From positions 372,001-436,000 of the forward strand of contig NZ_ASJB01000083.1 of the NCBI RefSeq assembly GCF_000478275.1: a stretch of 64,000 nucleotides of DNA, in the 5' to 3' direction. The number at the start of each line of letters is the position of its first letter. The first letter of the stretch is position 1. This document shows positions 34,272-43,005 of the stretch, piece after piece. The notes below the pieces were generated by a model. The model saw nothing but the letters and a program-made list of their open reading frames with translations, searched no databases and was not told the DNA's origin. This DNA comes from Amycolatopsis orientalis DSM 40040 = KCTC 9412 (lineage in GTDB: Bacteria > Actinomycetota > Actinomycetes > Mycobacteriales > Pseudonocardiaceae). Position numbers and translations under genes: made by a program.

Positions 34272-37200
34272 TCACTCCTTACTGCTGTCATCGGCAGGGG
34301 AACCCGCACCCCTGCCAGTCACCGGAACGCCGTTGTCATCCAGCGCATCGAGCGGGCGTTCCTTCAACGCGTGCCGTCCCGACGTGTAGCCCTTCTGGAA
34401 GCTTGCCATCCGGCTCCGAGCCGCCGTCGCCGAGCGGGCGATCGCACCCGTTCCCGGCATTCCGGAGGTCTTGTCGGCGAAGGAGTCTTCCTTCTTCGGC
34501 TCGTTCCCGCCGATCGAGCCCGGGACGAGGTACTGGTTCGGCACCCGTTTGGGCAGGCCCGCCGGGGTGATCTCTTCGTTCCGGTCTTCGTACAGGACCT
34601 GCGCCGCCTGCCAGCCGTCGTCCGACGCGCTCCGCCAGCCATTGTCCTGGAGCACCGTCTCCGGCGGAACACTCTGCGGGGTCCGAGTGGGCAACGCCTC
34701 GTCGGGGCTCTCCGCGGCGGGGTCTTCGACGTCGGTGGCGCCGTTGCGGGCCTGCTCGGGCACGTCCGACTCGGTGTCCTCCGCGTAGGAGGCACCCGAA
34801 GGCTCACCAGCCTCGTCGCCTTCACTGAACCAGCGCGAGAGCACCGACTGGTAGATCGGGAGGCGCCTGGTCGGGACGTCGTCGTCCAGCGCCGACTTGC
34901 CCGAATCCGCGGGCTCCTCGGGCTGCGACGGCGGTTCGACCGGGTTCACCGGCACGTACCTCGGCTCGCGCTTCGGCAGCACGAGCGACGCGAACTGGGT
35001 CTCCGTGCCGCTGGAGGCGCCGTCGCCGTTCGCCGGCGAGATGTCCTCGGCCGTCGGCCACGCCGGCGTCTCCTCGGCGGGGGCCGCCGGGCTGAGGAAC
35101 GGCCCGGCCGCGTTCTTGCCCGCGACCAGGTCGTCGAGGCTGATCGGCTGGTCGAGCGGGACGAGCCCGCCCTGCTGCGCGACCGGCTGGTGGGACGGCG
35201 GCTTCGACGGCGGCGGCGGGGTCATCTCCAGACCGCGGTCGGACGCCGGGATGCTGGGCAGCGAGGTCGACATCTCGGACATCGACGGCATCGACGTCTC
35301 CGAGCGGTTCGACGGCGGCGGGGTGTTCCGCGAGCCGGGCCGCATCTGCGTGAGCAGCTCGGCGGGCACGACGACCCGCGCGATCACGCCGCCTTCGATG
35401 TCCTCGTTCTCGCGGAGCCGGACCTCGATGCCGTGGCGGCGCGCCAGGCGCGCGACCACGTACAGGCCCATCCGCCGGGTCACCGAGACGTCCAGGTCCG
35501 GCGGGTCGGCCAGTCGCTGGTTGACCTCGGCGAGCCGGTCCTCGGTCATGCCGACACCGTGGTCGGTGACCTGGATGGCGAGCGCCTTCTTGCGGGTGAT
35601 CACCGCCCGGACGGTCACCTTCGTCTCCGGCTCGGAGAAGTAGGTGGCGTTGTCCAGCAGTTCCGCGAGCACGTGCACGAGGTCGTGGATCGTCAGGCCC
35701 TGGACGGCGACGTCGGGGACGATCCCGATCTCGATCCGGGCGTACTGCTCGATCTCCGAGACCGCGGCGCCGATGACGTCGGCGGCGGGCACCGGCTTGG
35801 GCACCGACTTCGCGAGACCGGCGCCCGAGAGCACCAGCAGGCTCTCACCGTTGCGGCGCAGCCGCGTGGCGAGGTGGTCGAGTTCGAACAGGCTGGCCAA
35901 GTGGTCCGGGTCCTGCTCGTCGGCCTCGAGCCGGTCGATCACGCCGAGCTGGCGTTCCACCAGCCGCTGCGACCGGCGGGACAGGTTCACGAAGATGCCG
36001 TTGACGTTCTCGCGCAGGAGGGCCTGCTCGGCGGCCATCTTGACGGCCTGTGCGTGGACGACGTCGAACGAACGCGCGACTTCACCGATCTCGTCACGCG
36101 AGGTGACCGGAACCGGTTCGACCGAGCGCTTCGAGGCGTTGACCGGATCCGGGTCGTCGAGGATCGCCTGCACGGTTTCCGGCAGTCGTGTGTAGGCGAC
36201 GTCGAGCGCGGTCTTCCGCAGGATCCGCAGCGGGCGCAGCATCAGGCGGGCGATGACGAGCATCAGGGCGAGCGCCGCGAGCAGGGCCAGCAGCACGACC
36301 GCGCCGCCGATCCAGGCCGAGTTGATCGCCGAGGTGGCCAGGTCGTCGGCCTGTGCCCGCAGCTGGCCGAGCAGGTTGGTCTCGACCGCGCGCAGTTTGT
36401 CGAGCGCGACGCGGCTGTCGTTGCCGAGCGCGACGTTGTCGATGGCGGGCGGCTGGTTCTGCTGGTGCAGGGAGAACGCCATCGTGGTGATCCGGCGGCG
36501 GTCGTCGACCTCGGGACCGGAGAAGGTGTCCGAGTACAGCTGCCGCTGTTCGGGGCTGGCGTTCGCGAGGAAGGCCGCGGTCGAGGCGTCGCCACTGGCC
36601 ACCGCCGAACGGGCCTGGTCGAACAGGTCGCCGGGGAACGAGGAGCGGAAGGAGGCGATCAGCAGCGCCGCGTCACCGCGGGCGATGTACTCCTTGCTCT
36701 CACTGATCGCCTGCACCGTGGTGCCGAGCCGGAGCACGTCGCGGTTGGTGACCGCGGTGGTCACCTCGCGGCCGAGCTGGACCAGCGAGTCGAGGATGCC
36801 GGAGTAGGCGATGAGGACCGGGGTGTCGCCCAGCAGCGAGGTGTTCATCGCGCCGCGCAGCGGGCGCAGGGCGTCGAGCCGCTGCAGACCACGCGAGTAG
36901 CGGTCCCTCGTGTCCTGATCGTCCGGGTTGATCTGGTTCGCCGAAGCCCGCAGGTCGTCGACGGCGCGGTCGACCTTGGCGATCTGCGCGTCGAGACCGG
37001 CCTGGCGCGACGGTTCGTCGGCGGCGATCTTGGCGACGGCGAGCGCGCGTTCGCTCTGCAGCTCGTGCACCACGAGGGTGATCTTGTCGGCGAACGCGAC
37101 CTGATCGGCCGTGTCCTGGAACCGGGCGGCCTCGCTGCTGTCGTCGATCACGCGCAGCGTGCCGAGCGCGAGCGCGGTCAGCGTCGGAATGATCAGGACG

Positions 37201-37436
37201 GCCGCGAGCTTGGATCGCAGACGCCAGTTACGCAGGCCCAGGAACGACCCGGACTTCCCGCCAGGACCGTCTCCGGTATCCCGCGCAGGGGCCCCTCCCA
37301 CCCCCGCGGTGTCTTCGTTCGGCACCGCCGCACCACCATCATCTTCATCCGGGCCGGGAAAGCCCATTTTGGACATGCCGTTCTCGAACTGGCCGTTCTG
37401 CTGTCTGCGTCGATTGTCGGAGACCACTACCCGCAC
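34272..37436 (-). CDS. NIT-domain sensor histidine kinase of conservon (CvnA)
   Basis: 1054 residues. A cytoplasmic N-terminus, one membrane span near residue 75, an extracellular ~230-residue helical NIT-type (nitrate/nitrite-sensing) domain with LVVHELQSERALAVAKIAA at its start, a second span (VVLLALLAALALMLVIARLM), a HAMP-like segment, the H-box FELDHLATRLRRN and a GHKL ATPase (LLDNATYFSEP N-box, DHGVGM G1, RMGLYVVARLA G2). The last ~350 residues are Pro/Glu/Ser-rich and disordered. Divergent from the first binding lipoprotein of the ABC transporter. GTG start at 37436 assumed; ATG 37376 is an alternative. Confidence 0.9.
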   Translation of the reverse strand: MRVVVSDNRRRQQNGQFENGMSKMGFPGPDEDDGGAAVPNEDTAGVGGAPARDTGDGPGGKSGSFLGLRNWRLRSKLAAVLIIPTLTALALGTLRVIDDSSEAARFQDTADQVAFADKITLVVHELQSERALAVAKIAADEPSRQAGLDAQIAKVDRAVDDLRASANQINPDDQDTRDRYSRGLQRLDALRPLRGAMNTSLLGDTPVLIAYSGILDSLVQLGREVTTAVTNRDVLRLGTTVQAISESKEYIARGDAALLIASFRSSFPGDLFDQARSAVASGDASTAAFLANASPEQRQLYSDTFSGPEVDDRRRITTMAFSLHQQNQPPAIDNVALGNDSRVALDKLRAVETNLLGQLRAQADDLATSAINSAWIGGAVVLLALLAALALMLVIARLMLRPLRILRKTALDVAYTRLPETVQAILDDPDPVNASKRSVEPVPVTSRDEIGEVARSFDVVHAQAVKMAAEQALLRENVNGIFVNLSRRSQRLVERQLGVIDRLEADEQDPDHLASLFELDHLATRLRRNGESLLVLSGAGLAKSVPKPVPAADVIGAAVSEIEQYARIEIGIVPDVAVQGLTIHDLVHVLAELLDNATYFSEPETKVTVRAVITRKKALAIQVTDHGVGMTEDRLAEVNQRLADPPDLDVSVTRRMGLYVVARLARRHGIEVRLRENEDIEGGVIARVVVPAELLTQMRPGSRNTPPPSNRSETSMPSMSEMSTSLPSIPASDRGLEMTPPPPSKPPSHQPVAQQGGLVPLDQPISLDDLVAGKNAAGPFLSPAAPAEETPAWPTAEDISPANGDGASSGTETQFASLVLPKREPRYVPVNPVEPPSQPEEPADSGKSALDDDVPTRRLPIYQSVLSRWFSEGDEAGEPSGASYAEDTESDVPEQARNGATDVEDPAAESPDEALPTRTPQSVPPETVLQDNGWRSASDDGWQAAQVLYEDRNEEITPAGLPKRVPNQYLVPGSIGGNEPKKEDSFADKTSGMPGTGAIARSATAARSRMASFQKGYTSGRHALKERPLDALDDNGVPVTGRGAGSPADDSSKE

Positions 37437-38028
37437 ACTCCTGCCGCGTGGCAGGGATGTTCGTGACGCGCGGGGTCACTCCTCCGGATGAGGGGGTCGT
37501 CTTCGACGCAGTCTCTCAGGTGCACTTTGCCGAATTCCCGCCTGGCTTCATTGGTCTGTTCGGCCTAACCCGCCAGTGCGTGGACACGCACCAGTGAAGC
37601 ACGGACGTGTTCAGCTTGTTCGACACAGAGTGCCTTGCACCTCGGGAAAGGTCCAGAGCGTTCGGCCATCCAAGGCACTCTCTTTCACTACATCAGTGGT
37701 CCACACCTCACTACCGGTGCATGAGGGTAGCGAACGGGAGGGCCAGATGTAACCCTTCGGTCAAGACGTACAAGAAGACCCCGGACGGCCCTTGACCCGT
37801 GGGCACTCAGTTGTCAACAAGTCCCCAGCATGAACACGCCGAGTTGTGTTCACTTCTGACAAACAACCTGTTCGGGTGATCGTTACCACTTGGGATCATG
37901 GGATGACCACCCATTGTGAGCGCTGTGTCCGTTCTCTACAGTGGGCCCGTGGCTCGACAAAGAGTCACTTCCGAATTCCACATCAGGCCACGTCATCACG
38001 TGTCCCTCCCTTGATCAGGAGCACCCCT
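37437..38028. other. Divergent control region between NIT kinase and binding lipoprotein
   Basis: 592 bases. It contains the promoter of the lipoprotein gene (37914-37942). A 62-residue reading frame at 37607 lacks a ribosome site and typical codon use and is not called. GC content is lower than in neighbouring genes. Confidence 0.6.
37914..37942 (+). promoter_or_regulatory. Promoter of the first binding-protein gene
   Basis: TTGTGA, 17 bases, TACAGT. The upstream CCATTGTGAGCG and the spacer end TCTC are shared with the promoter of the paralogous gene (39182-39210). Confidence 0.65.
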
Positions 38029-39057
38029 TTGCTTGGCTCTGCAAGCTCGAAGAAGGCCTTGAGCGTCAGCCTCGGTCGGCGTGGAGCCCTCGCATTCGCG
38101 ATGGCGGCCGTCGTTTCGGTATCGGTCAGCGGCTGTGGCCTCCTCGGCGGCGACGATTCGTCCTCCTCCGGCGGCTCCGGGAACCTCGAGAAGTCGAAGA
38201 TCAAGGTCGCCGTGATGTCGACCATCGACCTCGCCCCGCTCCGGCTCGCACAGGACGGCGGCTACTTCAAGAACGAGGGCCTCGACGTCGAGGCCATCGA
38301 AGCCGCGACCGGCCAGGTCTCGCTGACCAAGCTGATCGGCGGCGAGGTCGACGTGGCCTACGCGAGCTACACACCGTTCTTCATCGCGGCGAGCAAGGGC
38401 ACCGCCGACATCAAGCTGGTCGCGGACGCCTCCTCCGCGGGCCCGAAGAGCACCATGCTGGTCACGCTGCCGACGTCCTCGGTGAAGAGCGTCAGCGACC
38501 TGGCAGGCAAGAAGATCGGCATCACCGCGCCGAACACCGTGTCCGACACGCTGTCCAAGTCGGTCATGAAGGACCACGGCGTCGACGCCAGCAAGGTCCA
38601 GTGGGTGCCGGTCCCGCTGCCGAACATCGGGAACGCGCTCAAGAACGGCGACATCGACGCCGGCTTCCTGACCGAGCCGTTCATCACGCAGACCGCGAAG
38701 CAGGCGGGCACCGTCCCGGTCGTGGACACCGCCACCGGCGCCACCCAGGACTTCCCCACCGCCGGCTACGGCGCGCTCGGCAAGTTCGTCTCCGAGAACC
38801 CGAAGACCGTGGCCGCCTTCCAGCGCGCCATGCAGAAGGCGACCCGCGACGCCGCCGACCGCTCCAAGATCGAGCCGCTGCTGGTCAAGTACGCCAAGAT
38901 CGACCAGGACACCGCCGCGCTGACCACACTGCTGACCTTCCAGTCCACCCTGGACCCCCGCCGCATCCAGCGGGTCCCGGACCTGCTCCTGCAGATGGGC
39001 GCCATCCAGAGCAAGATCGACGTCGGCCCGATGATCGCGCCGCAGACCACCAGCTGA
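38029..39057 (+). CDS. ABC transporter substrate-binding lipoprotein, nitrate/sulfonate/taurine type (paralogue 1)
   Basis: 342 residues. Lipoprotein signal ends SVSGCGLLGG. The NMT1/SsuA-like domain has VAVMSTIDLAPLRLAQDGGY, IGGEVDVAYASYTPFFIA and a FLTEPFITQTAKQAG. Starts with TTG at 38029, with AGGAG eight bases before it; no ATG or GTG lies at a better position. Paralogue of the next gene (about 60% identical by eye). Works with the permeases and ATPase downstream; ligand unknown. Confidence 0.9.
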   Translation: MLGSASSKKALSVSLGRRGALAFAMAAVVSVSVSGCGLLGGDDSSSSGGSGNLEKSKIKVAVMSTIDLAPLRLAQDGGYFKNEGLDVEAIEAATGQVSLTKLIGGEVDVAYASYTPFFIAASKGTADIKLVADASSAGPKSTMLVTLPTSSVKSVSDLAGKKIGITAPNTVSDTLSKSVMKDHGVDASKVQWVPVPLPNIGNALKNGDIDAGFLTEPFITQTAKQAGTVPVVDTATGATQDFPTAGYGALGKFVSENPKTVAAFQRAMQKATRDAADRSKIEPLLVKYAKIDQDTAALTTLLTFQSTLDPRRIQRVPDLLLQMGAIQSKIDVGPMIAPQTTS

Positions 39058-39122
39058 TGACACGCGGTTACTCCGAATTACCGTTCAACCCGCAATTTGA
39101 TTACTAAAAGTAGCGGTGTCCA

Positions 39123-39170
39123 AGCGGGTGATCAGGTGATCGGGCGAATGGCCTAAAATGATCACCCGCT
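39123..39170. terminator. Inverted repeat between the two lipoprotein genes
   Basis: AGCGGGTGATCA and TGATCACCCGCT, perfect 12-base arms 24 bases apart, with flanking GTGTC/GACAC extending the pairing. Terminator of the first gene or operator of the second; it ends 12 bases before the -35 box of the second promoter. Confidence 0.6.
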
Positions 39171-39181
39171 CACGACACCCA

Positions 39182-39210
39182 TTGTGAGCGGGTGGGCAAA
39201 TCTCTAAGGT
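39182..39210 (+). promoter_or_regulatory. Promoter of the second binding-protein gene
   Basis: TTGTGA, 17 bases, TAAGGT; twin of the promoter at 37914. Confidence 0.65.
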
Positions 39211-39290
39211 GACCGCGTGCCTGGCGGAATGAAGCCACGACACTGATGAAATTCCCCAAACGGTGATTCATTGTTTCCGAGGAGTTGGCT

Positions 39291-40310
39291 TTGTTTCGAA
39301 ACGCCATGAGCAGAAGCGGCTCGCCTAGCGGACGGGGTGCCATCAGCATCGCCTTGAGCGCGCTCATGCTGGCCACATTGGGCGCCTGTGGCGCACTCGG
39401 GGGCGATGAAGCGCCCAAGGCGTCCGGTGGTGACGGCGCTCTGGAGAAGCCGAAGATCAAGGTGGCCCTGCTGCCCGTCGTCGACCTCGCCCCGCTGCGG
39501 CTGGCGCAGGAAGGCGGCTACTTCAAGGCCGAGGGCCTCGAGGTCGAAGCGGTCGACGCGCCCAGCGGCCAGGCGTCGATGACCAAGATGATCGGTGGCG
39601 AGGTCGACATCGCCTTCTCCACCTACATGCCCTTCTTCATCGCGAAGAGCAAGGGCGCGGCCGACATCCGGCTCGTCGCGGACGCCGTGTCGGCCAGCCC
39701 GAAGAGCAACGCGGTGGTCACCACGCCCAACTCGTCGGTCAAGACGATCAACGACCTCGCGGGCAAGAAGATCGCGATCACCGACAAGAACACCGCCTCC
39801 CACCTGCTCACCGTCTCGGTGATGAAGGACCACGGTGTCGACACCAGCAAGGTCCAGTGGGTGCCGATGGCACTGCCGAACATCGCCAACGCGCTCGGTT
39901 CGGGCCAGGTCGACGCGGGCTACCTGCCCGAGCCGTTCCTGACCCAGGCCTCCAAGATCGTCGGCGCGACCCCGGTCGTCGACATCGCGACCGGCGCCAC
40001 CCAGGACTTCCCCCTGGCGGGCTTCGGCGCTCTCGGCTCCTTCGTGGACAAGAACCCCAAGACGCTGGCCGCGTTCCAGCGTGCGCTGACCAAGGCCGTG
40101 CGTGATTCGGCCGACCGTTCCAAGATCGAACCGCTGATCGTCAAGTACGCCAAGGTCGACGCCGAAACCGCGTCGCTGCTCACGCTGCCGACGTTCGGGT
40201 CCACCCTGGACGCCCGTCGCCTGCAGCGTGTCCCGGACCTGCTGCTGCAGACCGGGGTGCTGACGGCCAAGCTCGACGCCGCCCCGATGCTCGCCCCTCA
40301 AGCTGGATAA
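39291..40310 (+). CDS. ABC transporter substrate-binding lipoprotein (paralogue 2)
   Basis: 339 residues. Lipobox LGACGALGG; NMT1/SsuA-like fold (VALLPVVDLAPLRLAQEGGY, IGGEVDIAFSTYMPFFIA, YLPEPFLTQASK). TTG 39291 is chosen because GAGGAG lies six bases upstream; ATG 39306 is the alternative. First gene of the transport operon, eight bases before the first permease. Possessing two closely similar binders suggests two related ligands or one shared by transport and signalling. Confidence 0.9.
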   Translation: MFRNAMSRSGSPSGRGAISIALSALMLATLGACGALGGDEAPKASGGDGALEKPKIKVALLPVVDLAPLRLAQEGGYFKAEGLEVEAVDAPSGQASMTKMIGGEVDIAFSTYMPFFIAKSKGAADIRLVADAVSASPKSNAVVTTPNSSVKTINDLAGKKIAITDKNTASHLLTVSVMKDHGVDTSKVQWVPMALPNIANALGSGQVDAGYLPEPFLTQASKIVGATPVVDIATGATQDFPLAGFGALGSFVDKNPKTLAAFQRALTKAVRDSADRSKIEPLIVKYAKVDAETASLLTLPTFGSTLDARRLQRVPDLLLQTGVLTAKLDAAPMLAPQAG

Positions 40311-40318
40311 AGGTCAAG

Positions 40319-41089
40319 GTGCCACGATTTCTCCGTGCCCTGGCCGGTCTGGCCGGTTTCTTCCTCATCTGGGAAGTCATCGTCCAGGCCGGCCTGGTCC
40401 GTAAAGAGTTCCTCCCCCCGCCGTCCGTCGTGCTGGTGACGATCGTCGAGCAGTTCGGCGAGGTGCAGTTCATCCGGGACCTGATCGCCACGTTCCTCGC
40501 GTGGGCGATCGCCCTGGTCATCTCGGTCGCCATCGCCGTACCCGCCGGACTGCTGCTGGGCAGCATCCCCGGCCTGCGGACGGCGACCGCGGTGATCATC
40601 GAGTTCCTGCGGCCGATCCCCGCGGTCGCGCTGATCCCGCTGGTGCTCCTGCTCATCGGCGGTGGCCCCGAAGCGAAGATCACGCTGGCCGTGTACGCGT
40701 CGTTGTGGCCCATCATGTTCAACACGATCTACGCGCTCGGCGAGATCGACCCCGTCCTGCTGGAAACGGCGAAGGCCTGTGGCACCGGGAAGTTCCGGAC
40801 GATGACGTCGGTGGCGCTGCCGCATACCGCGCCGTTCGTGTTCACCGGGGTCCGGCTGTCCGCCAACATCGCGCTGATCGCGGTGGTCAGCACCGAATTC
40901 CTGGCCGGCGCCAAACTCGGCATCGGCAACTTCATCATGCAGGCCAGTACCGGCTCGACCAGGTTCGACCTCGTGCTCGCCGGGACCGTGGTGGTCGGCG
41001 TGCTCGGCTTCCTCATCAACGGGGGGCTGGAGATGATCGGCAGGCGGGCCTTCCGCTGGAGCACCGTCGACCGGGAGGCGGTCTCGTGA
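40319..41089 (+). CDS. ABC transporter permease, SsuC/TauC-like (1)
   Basis: 256 residues from GTG 40319, six predicted spans. The EAA-type coupling loop is around ETAKACGTGKFRTMTSVALP. Binding-protein-dependent transport fold. Overlaps the second permease by four bases (GTGA). Confidence 0.9.
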   Translation: MPRFLRALAGLAGFFLIWEVIVQAGLVRKEFLPPPSVVLVTIVEQFGEVQFIRDLIATFLAWAIALVISVAIAVPAGLLLGSIPGLRTATAVIIEFLRPIPAVALIPLVLLLIGGGPEAKITLAVYASLWPIMFNTIYALGEIDPVLLETAKACGTGKFRTMTSVALPHTAPFVFTGVRLSANIALIAVVSTEFLAGAKLGIGNFIMQASTGSTRFDLVLAGTVVVGVLGFLINGGLEMIGRRAFRWSTVDREAVS

Positions 41090-41919
41090 CGACCCTCACG
41101 CTCTCCAGCCGCGTCGGCAGGCGCGTGGGCCGGGGCATCGGCCTCCTGGTCCGCAACTGGCTGTTGTTCTTCGCCCTGGTCGGGATCTGGGAGCTGTCGA
41201 CCCGGCTCGCCGAGAGCCCGTTCTTCCCGCCGCCGACCGAAATCGTGGCCACCTCGGTGAAGCTGTGGTTCAGCGGCCCGGCGTCGCAGCTGTTCCTGAC
41301 CGACACCGTGTTCGACAACGTCCTGCCGAGCCTGGGCCGGACGCTCGGCGGCTGGCTGCTCGCGGGCGCCGTCGGTGTCGCGCTGGGTGTCGCGTTAGGA
41401 CGGTCCAAGACCGGGATGGACTACGTCGGCCCGCTTTTCGCGTTCTTCCGCTCGGTGCCGCCGCCCGCGCTGATCCCGGTGTTCATCGTCCTCTTCGGAC
41501 TGGGGCCGGGCATGCAGACCGGGTCGATCATCTTCGGCGCGATCTGGCCGGTGCTGCTCAACACCGTGGACGGGGTCCGGTCGGTGGACCAGGTGAAGAT
41601 CGACACCGCGAGGTCGTTCCGGACGCCGCGGTCGTACTGGGTGCGCTCGATCGTGCTGCCCGCGGCCGGGCCGAAGATCTTCGCGGGCCTTCGGCTGAGC
41701 CTGTCCATTTCCCTGCTGCTGATGGTGATCTCGGAGCTGGTCGGCTCCTACAACGGCATCGGCCGGTCCTTGATGGACGCCCAGCAGGCGTTCGACTTCC
41801 CGCTCATGTGGTCGTGGCTGGTCCTGCTGGGCCTGCTCGGCTTCGGGTTCAACGCGGCCTTCCTCGCGGTGGAGCAGAGAGTGCTTCGCTGGCAACCCAC
41901 CCGCAACGGCCGTATCTAG
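41086..41919 (+). CDS. ABC transporter permease, SsuC/TauC-like (2)
   Basis: 277 residues from GTG 41086, overlapping the end of permease 1. Six spans; coupling loop DTARSFRTPRSYWVRSIVLP. A second permease implies a heterodimeric channel, unlike the SsuC homodimer. Confidence 0.9.
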   Translation: MTTLTLSSRVGRRVGRGIGLLVRNWLLFFALVGIWELSTRLAESPFFPPPTEIVATSVKLWFSGPASQLFLTDTVFDNVLPSLGRTLGGWLLAGAVGVALGVALGRSKTGMDYVGPLFAFFRSVPPPALIPVFIVLFGLGPGMQTGSIIFGAIWPVLLNTVDGVRSVDQVKIDTARSFRTPRSYWVRSIVLPAAGPKIFAGLRLSLSISLLLMVISELVGSYNGIGRSLMDAQQAFDFPLMWSWLVLLGLLGFGFNAAFLAVEQRVLRWQPTRNGRI

Positions 41920-41943
41920 TCTTTCTTTCGAAGGGTCAGCAAG

Positions 41944-42810
41944 ATGTCAACCATGCTCGAGGTCTCCGGGCTGAACCACCGGTACGGCGCGGGAGAAAAG
42001 GCGCACGTCGCGGTCAACGACCTGTCGTTCACCGTGGAAGCGGGACAGCTCGCGAGCATCGTCGGCCCGTCGGGCTGCGGCAAGTCGACACTCCTGCGCT
42101 GTATCGCCGGGCTGATCAAGCCGACGTCCGGCCGCGTCAGCCTGCACGGCGACGACGTCTCCGGCGTGCCGGAGGATCTGGCCGTCGTGTTCCAGGACTA
42201 CAGCCGCTCGCTGTTCCCGTGGCTCTCCGTGGCGAAGAACGTCGAGTTCCCCTTGCGGTGGCGTAACTTGAGCCGCTCCGAGCGCCGTACGCGGGCGCAG
42301 GAGGCACTGGAGTCGGTCGGCCTGGCCGGTGTCGGCTCGAAGTTCCCGTGGCAGCTCTCGGGCGGTATGCAGCAGCGTGTGTCGATCGCGCGGGCGTTGG
42401 CCAGCAAGCCGGCTCTGCTGCTGATGGACGAGCCGTTCGCGTCCGTCGACGCGCAGACGCGGTTCGAACTCGAAGACCTGACCCGCCGCGTCCAGCGCGA
42501 GAACGGGAGCACGGTTCTCGTGGTCACGCACGACATCGACGAGAGCGTCTACCTGTCGGACCGGGTGCTGGTGCTGTCCAAGTCGCCCGCGACGATCGTC
42601 GCGGATCTGCCGGTGGGGCTGCCCGCGGAGCGGAACCAGATCACCACCCGCGAGTCCGCGGAGTTCGTGACGCTGCGCGGTGAGGTGGCGCGGCTGCTGC
42701 ACGGTGGTGCCCCGGAAGCCGTCACCGCGGCTTCGGACGCGGCCGAGTACGAACTCGCGCAGCAGGACGCGGCCGCCGACGCCGCCACGAAGGCCCACAC
42801 CAAGAGCTGA
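41944..42810 (+). CDS. ABC transporter ATP-binding protein, SsuB/TauB/NrtD-like
   Basis: 288 residues. Walker A GPSGCGKSTLLR, Q-loop VFQDYSRSLFPWL, signature LSGGMQQRVSIARAL, Walker B LLLMDEPFASVD and switch VTHDIDES. The C-terminal ~35 residues are Ala-rich. ATG 41944 follows AAGGG. Last gene of the transporter operon; three hairpins follow. Confidence 0.93.
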   Translation: MSTMLEVSGLNHRYGAGEKAHVAVNDLSFTVEAGQLASIVGPSGCGKSTLLRCIAGLIKPTSGRVSLHGDDVSGVPEDLAVVFQDYSRSLFPWLSVAKNVEFPLRWRNLSRSERRTRAQEALESVGLAGVGSKFPWQLSGGMQQRVSIARALASKPALLLMDEPFASVDAQTRFELEDLTRRVQRENGSTVLVVTHDIDESVYLSDRVLVLSKSPATIVADLPVGLPAERNQITTRESAEFVTLRGEVARLLHGGAPEAVTAASDAAEYELAQQDAAADAATKAHTKS

Positions 42811-42817
42811 AGGGGAC

Positions 42818-42845
42818 TTTCCCCGCATCAGTGATGGGGTAAGTC
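42818..42845 (+). terminator. Imperfect hairpin after the transporter operon
   Basis: GGGGACTTTCCCCGCATC pairs in part with the following GATGGGG. It shares CTTTCCCCGCAT with the hairpin at 42962. Confidence 0.4.
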
Positions 42846-42874
42846 AAGGGAGGTGGGTCCGGCTCTGCCGCGAG

Positions 42875-42937
42875 CCGGTGTCTCCAATGTGGCATTGGAG
42901 ACGTTCAGTGTCCCCAATGCCACATTGGAGACACCGG
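42875..42937. repeat. Long palindrome with 24-base arms
   Basis: CCGGTGTCTCCAATGTGGCA plus TTGG pairs perfectly with the bases at 42914-42937; 15-base loop. Probable bidirectional terminator between the convergent transporter and decarboxylase genes. Confidence 0.85.
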
Positions 42938-42961
42938 CCGACACGCGAGGTCCTCACCAGC

Positions 42962-42994
42962 GCGCTTTCCCCGCATCGCATGCGGGGAAAGCGC
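42962..42994. terminator. Hairpin after the decarboxylase gene
   Basis: GCGCTTTCCCCGCAT, CGC, ATGCGGGGAAAGCGC: perfect 15-base stem with a 3-base loop, 12 bases from the 3' end of the minus-strand gene. Confidence 0.75.
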
Positions 42995-43005
42995 CCTTCA
43001 GCTCC

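Noticed and set aside
34263..37466. 1067-residue open frame on the plus strand
   Set aside because: Antisense shadow of the NIT histidine kinase; its translation is Arg/Val/Asp low complexity without domains.
37607..37795. 62-residue frame in the kinase-lipoprotein gap
   Set aside because: No ribosome site, atypical codon use, no similarity recognised.
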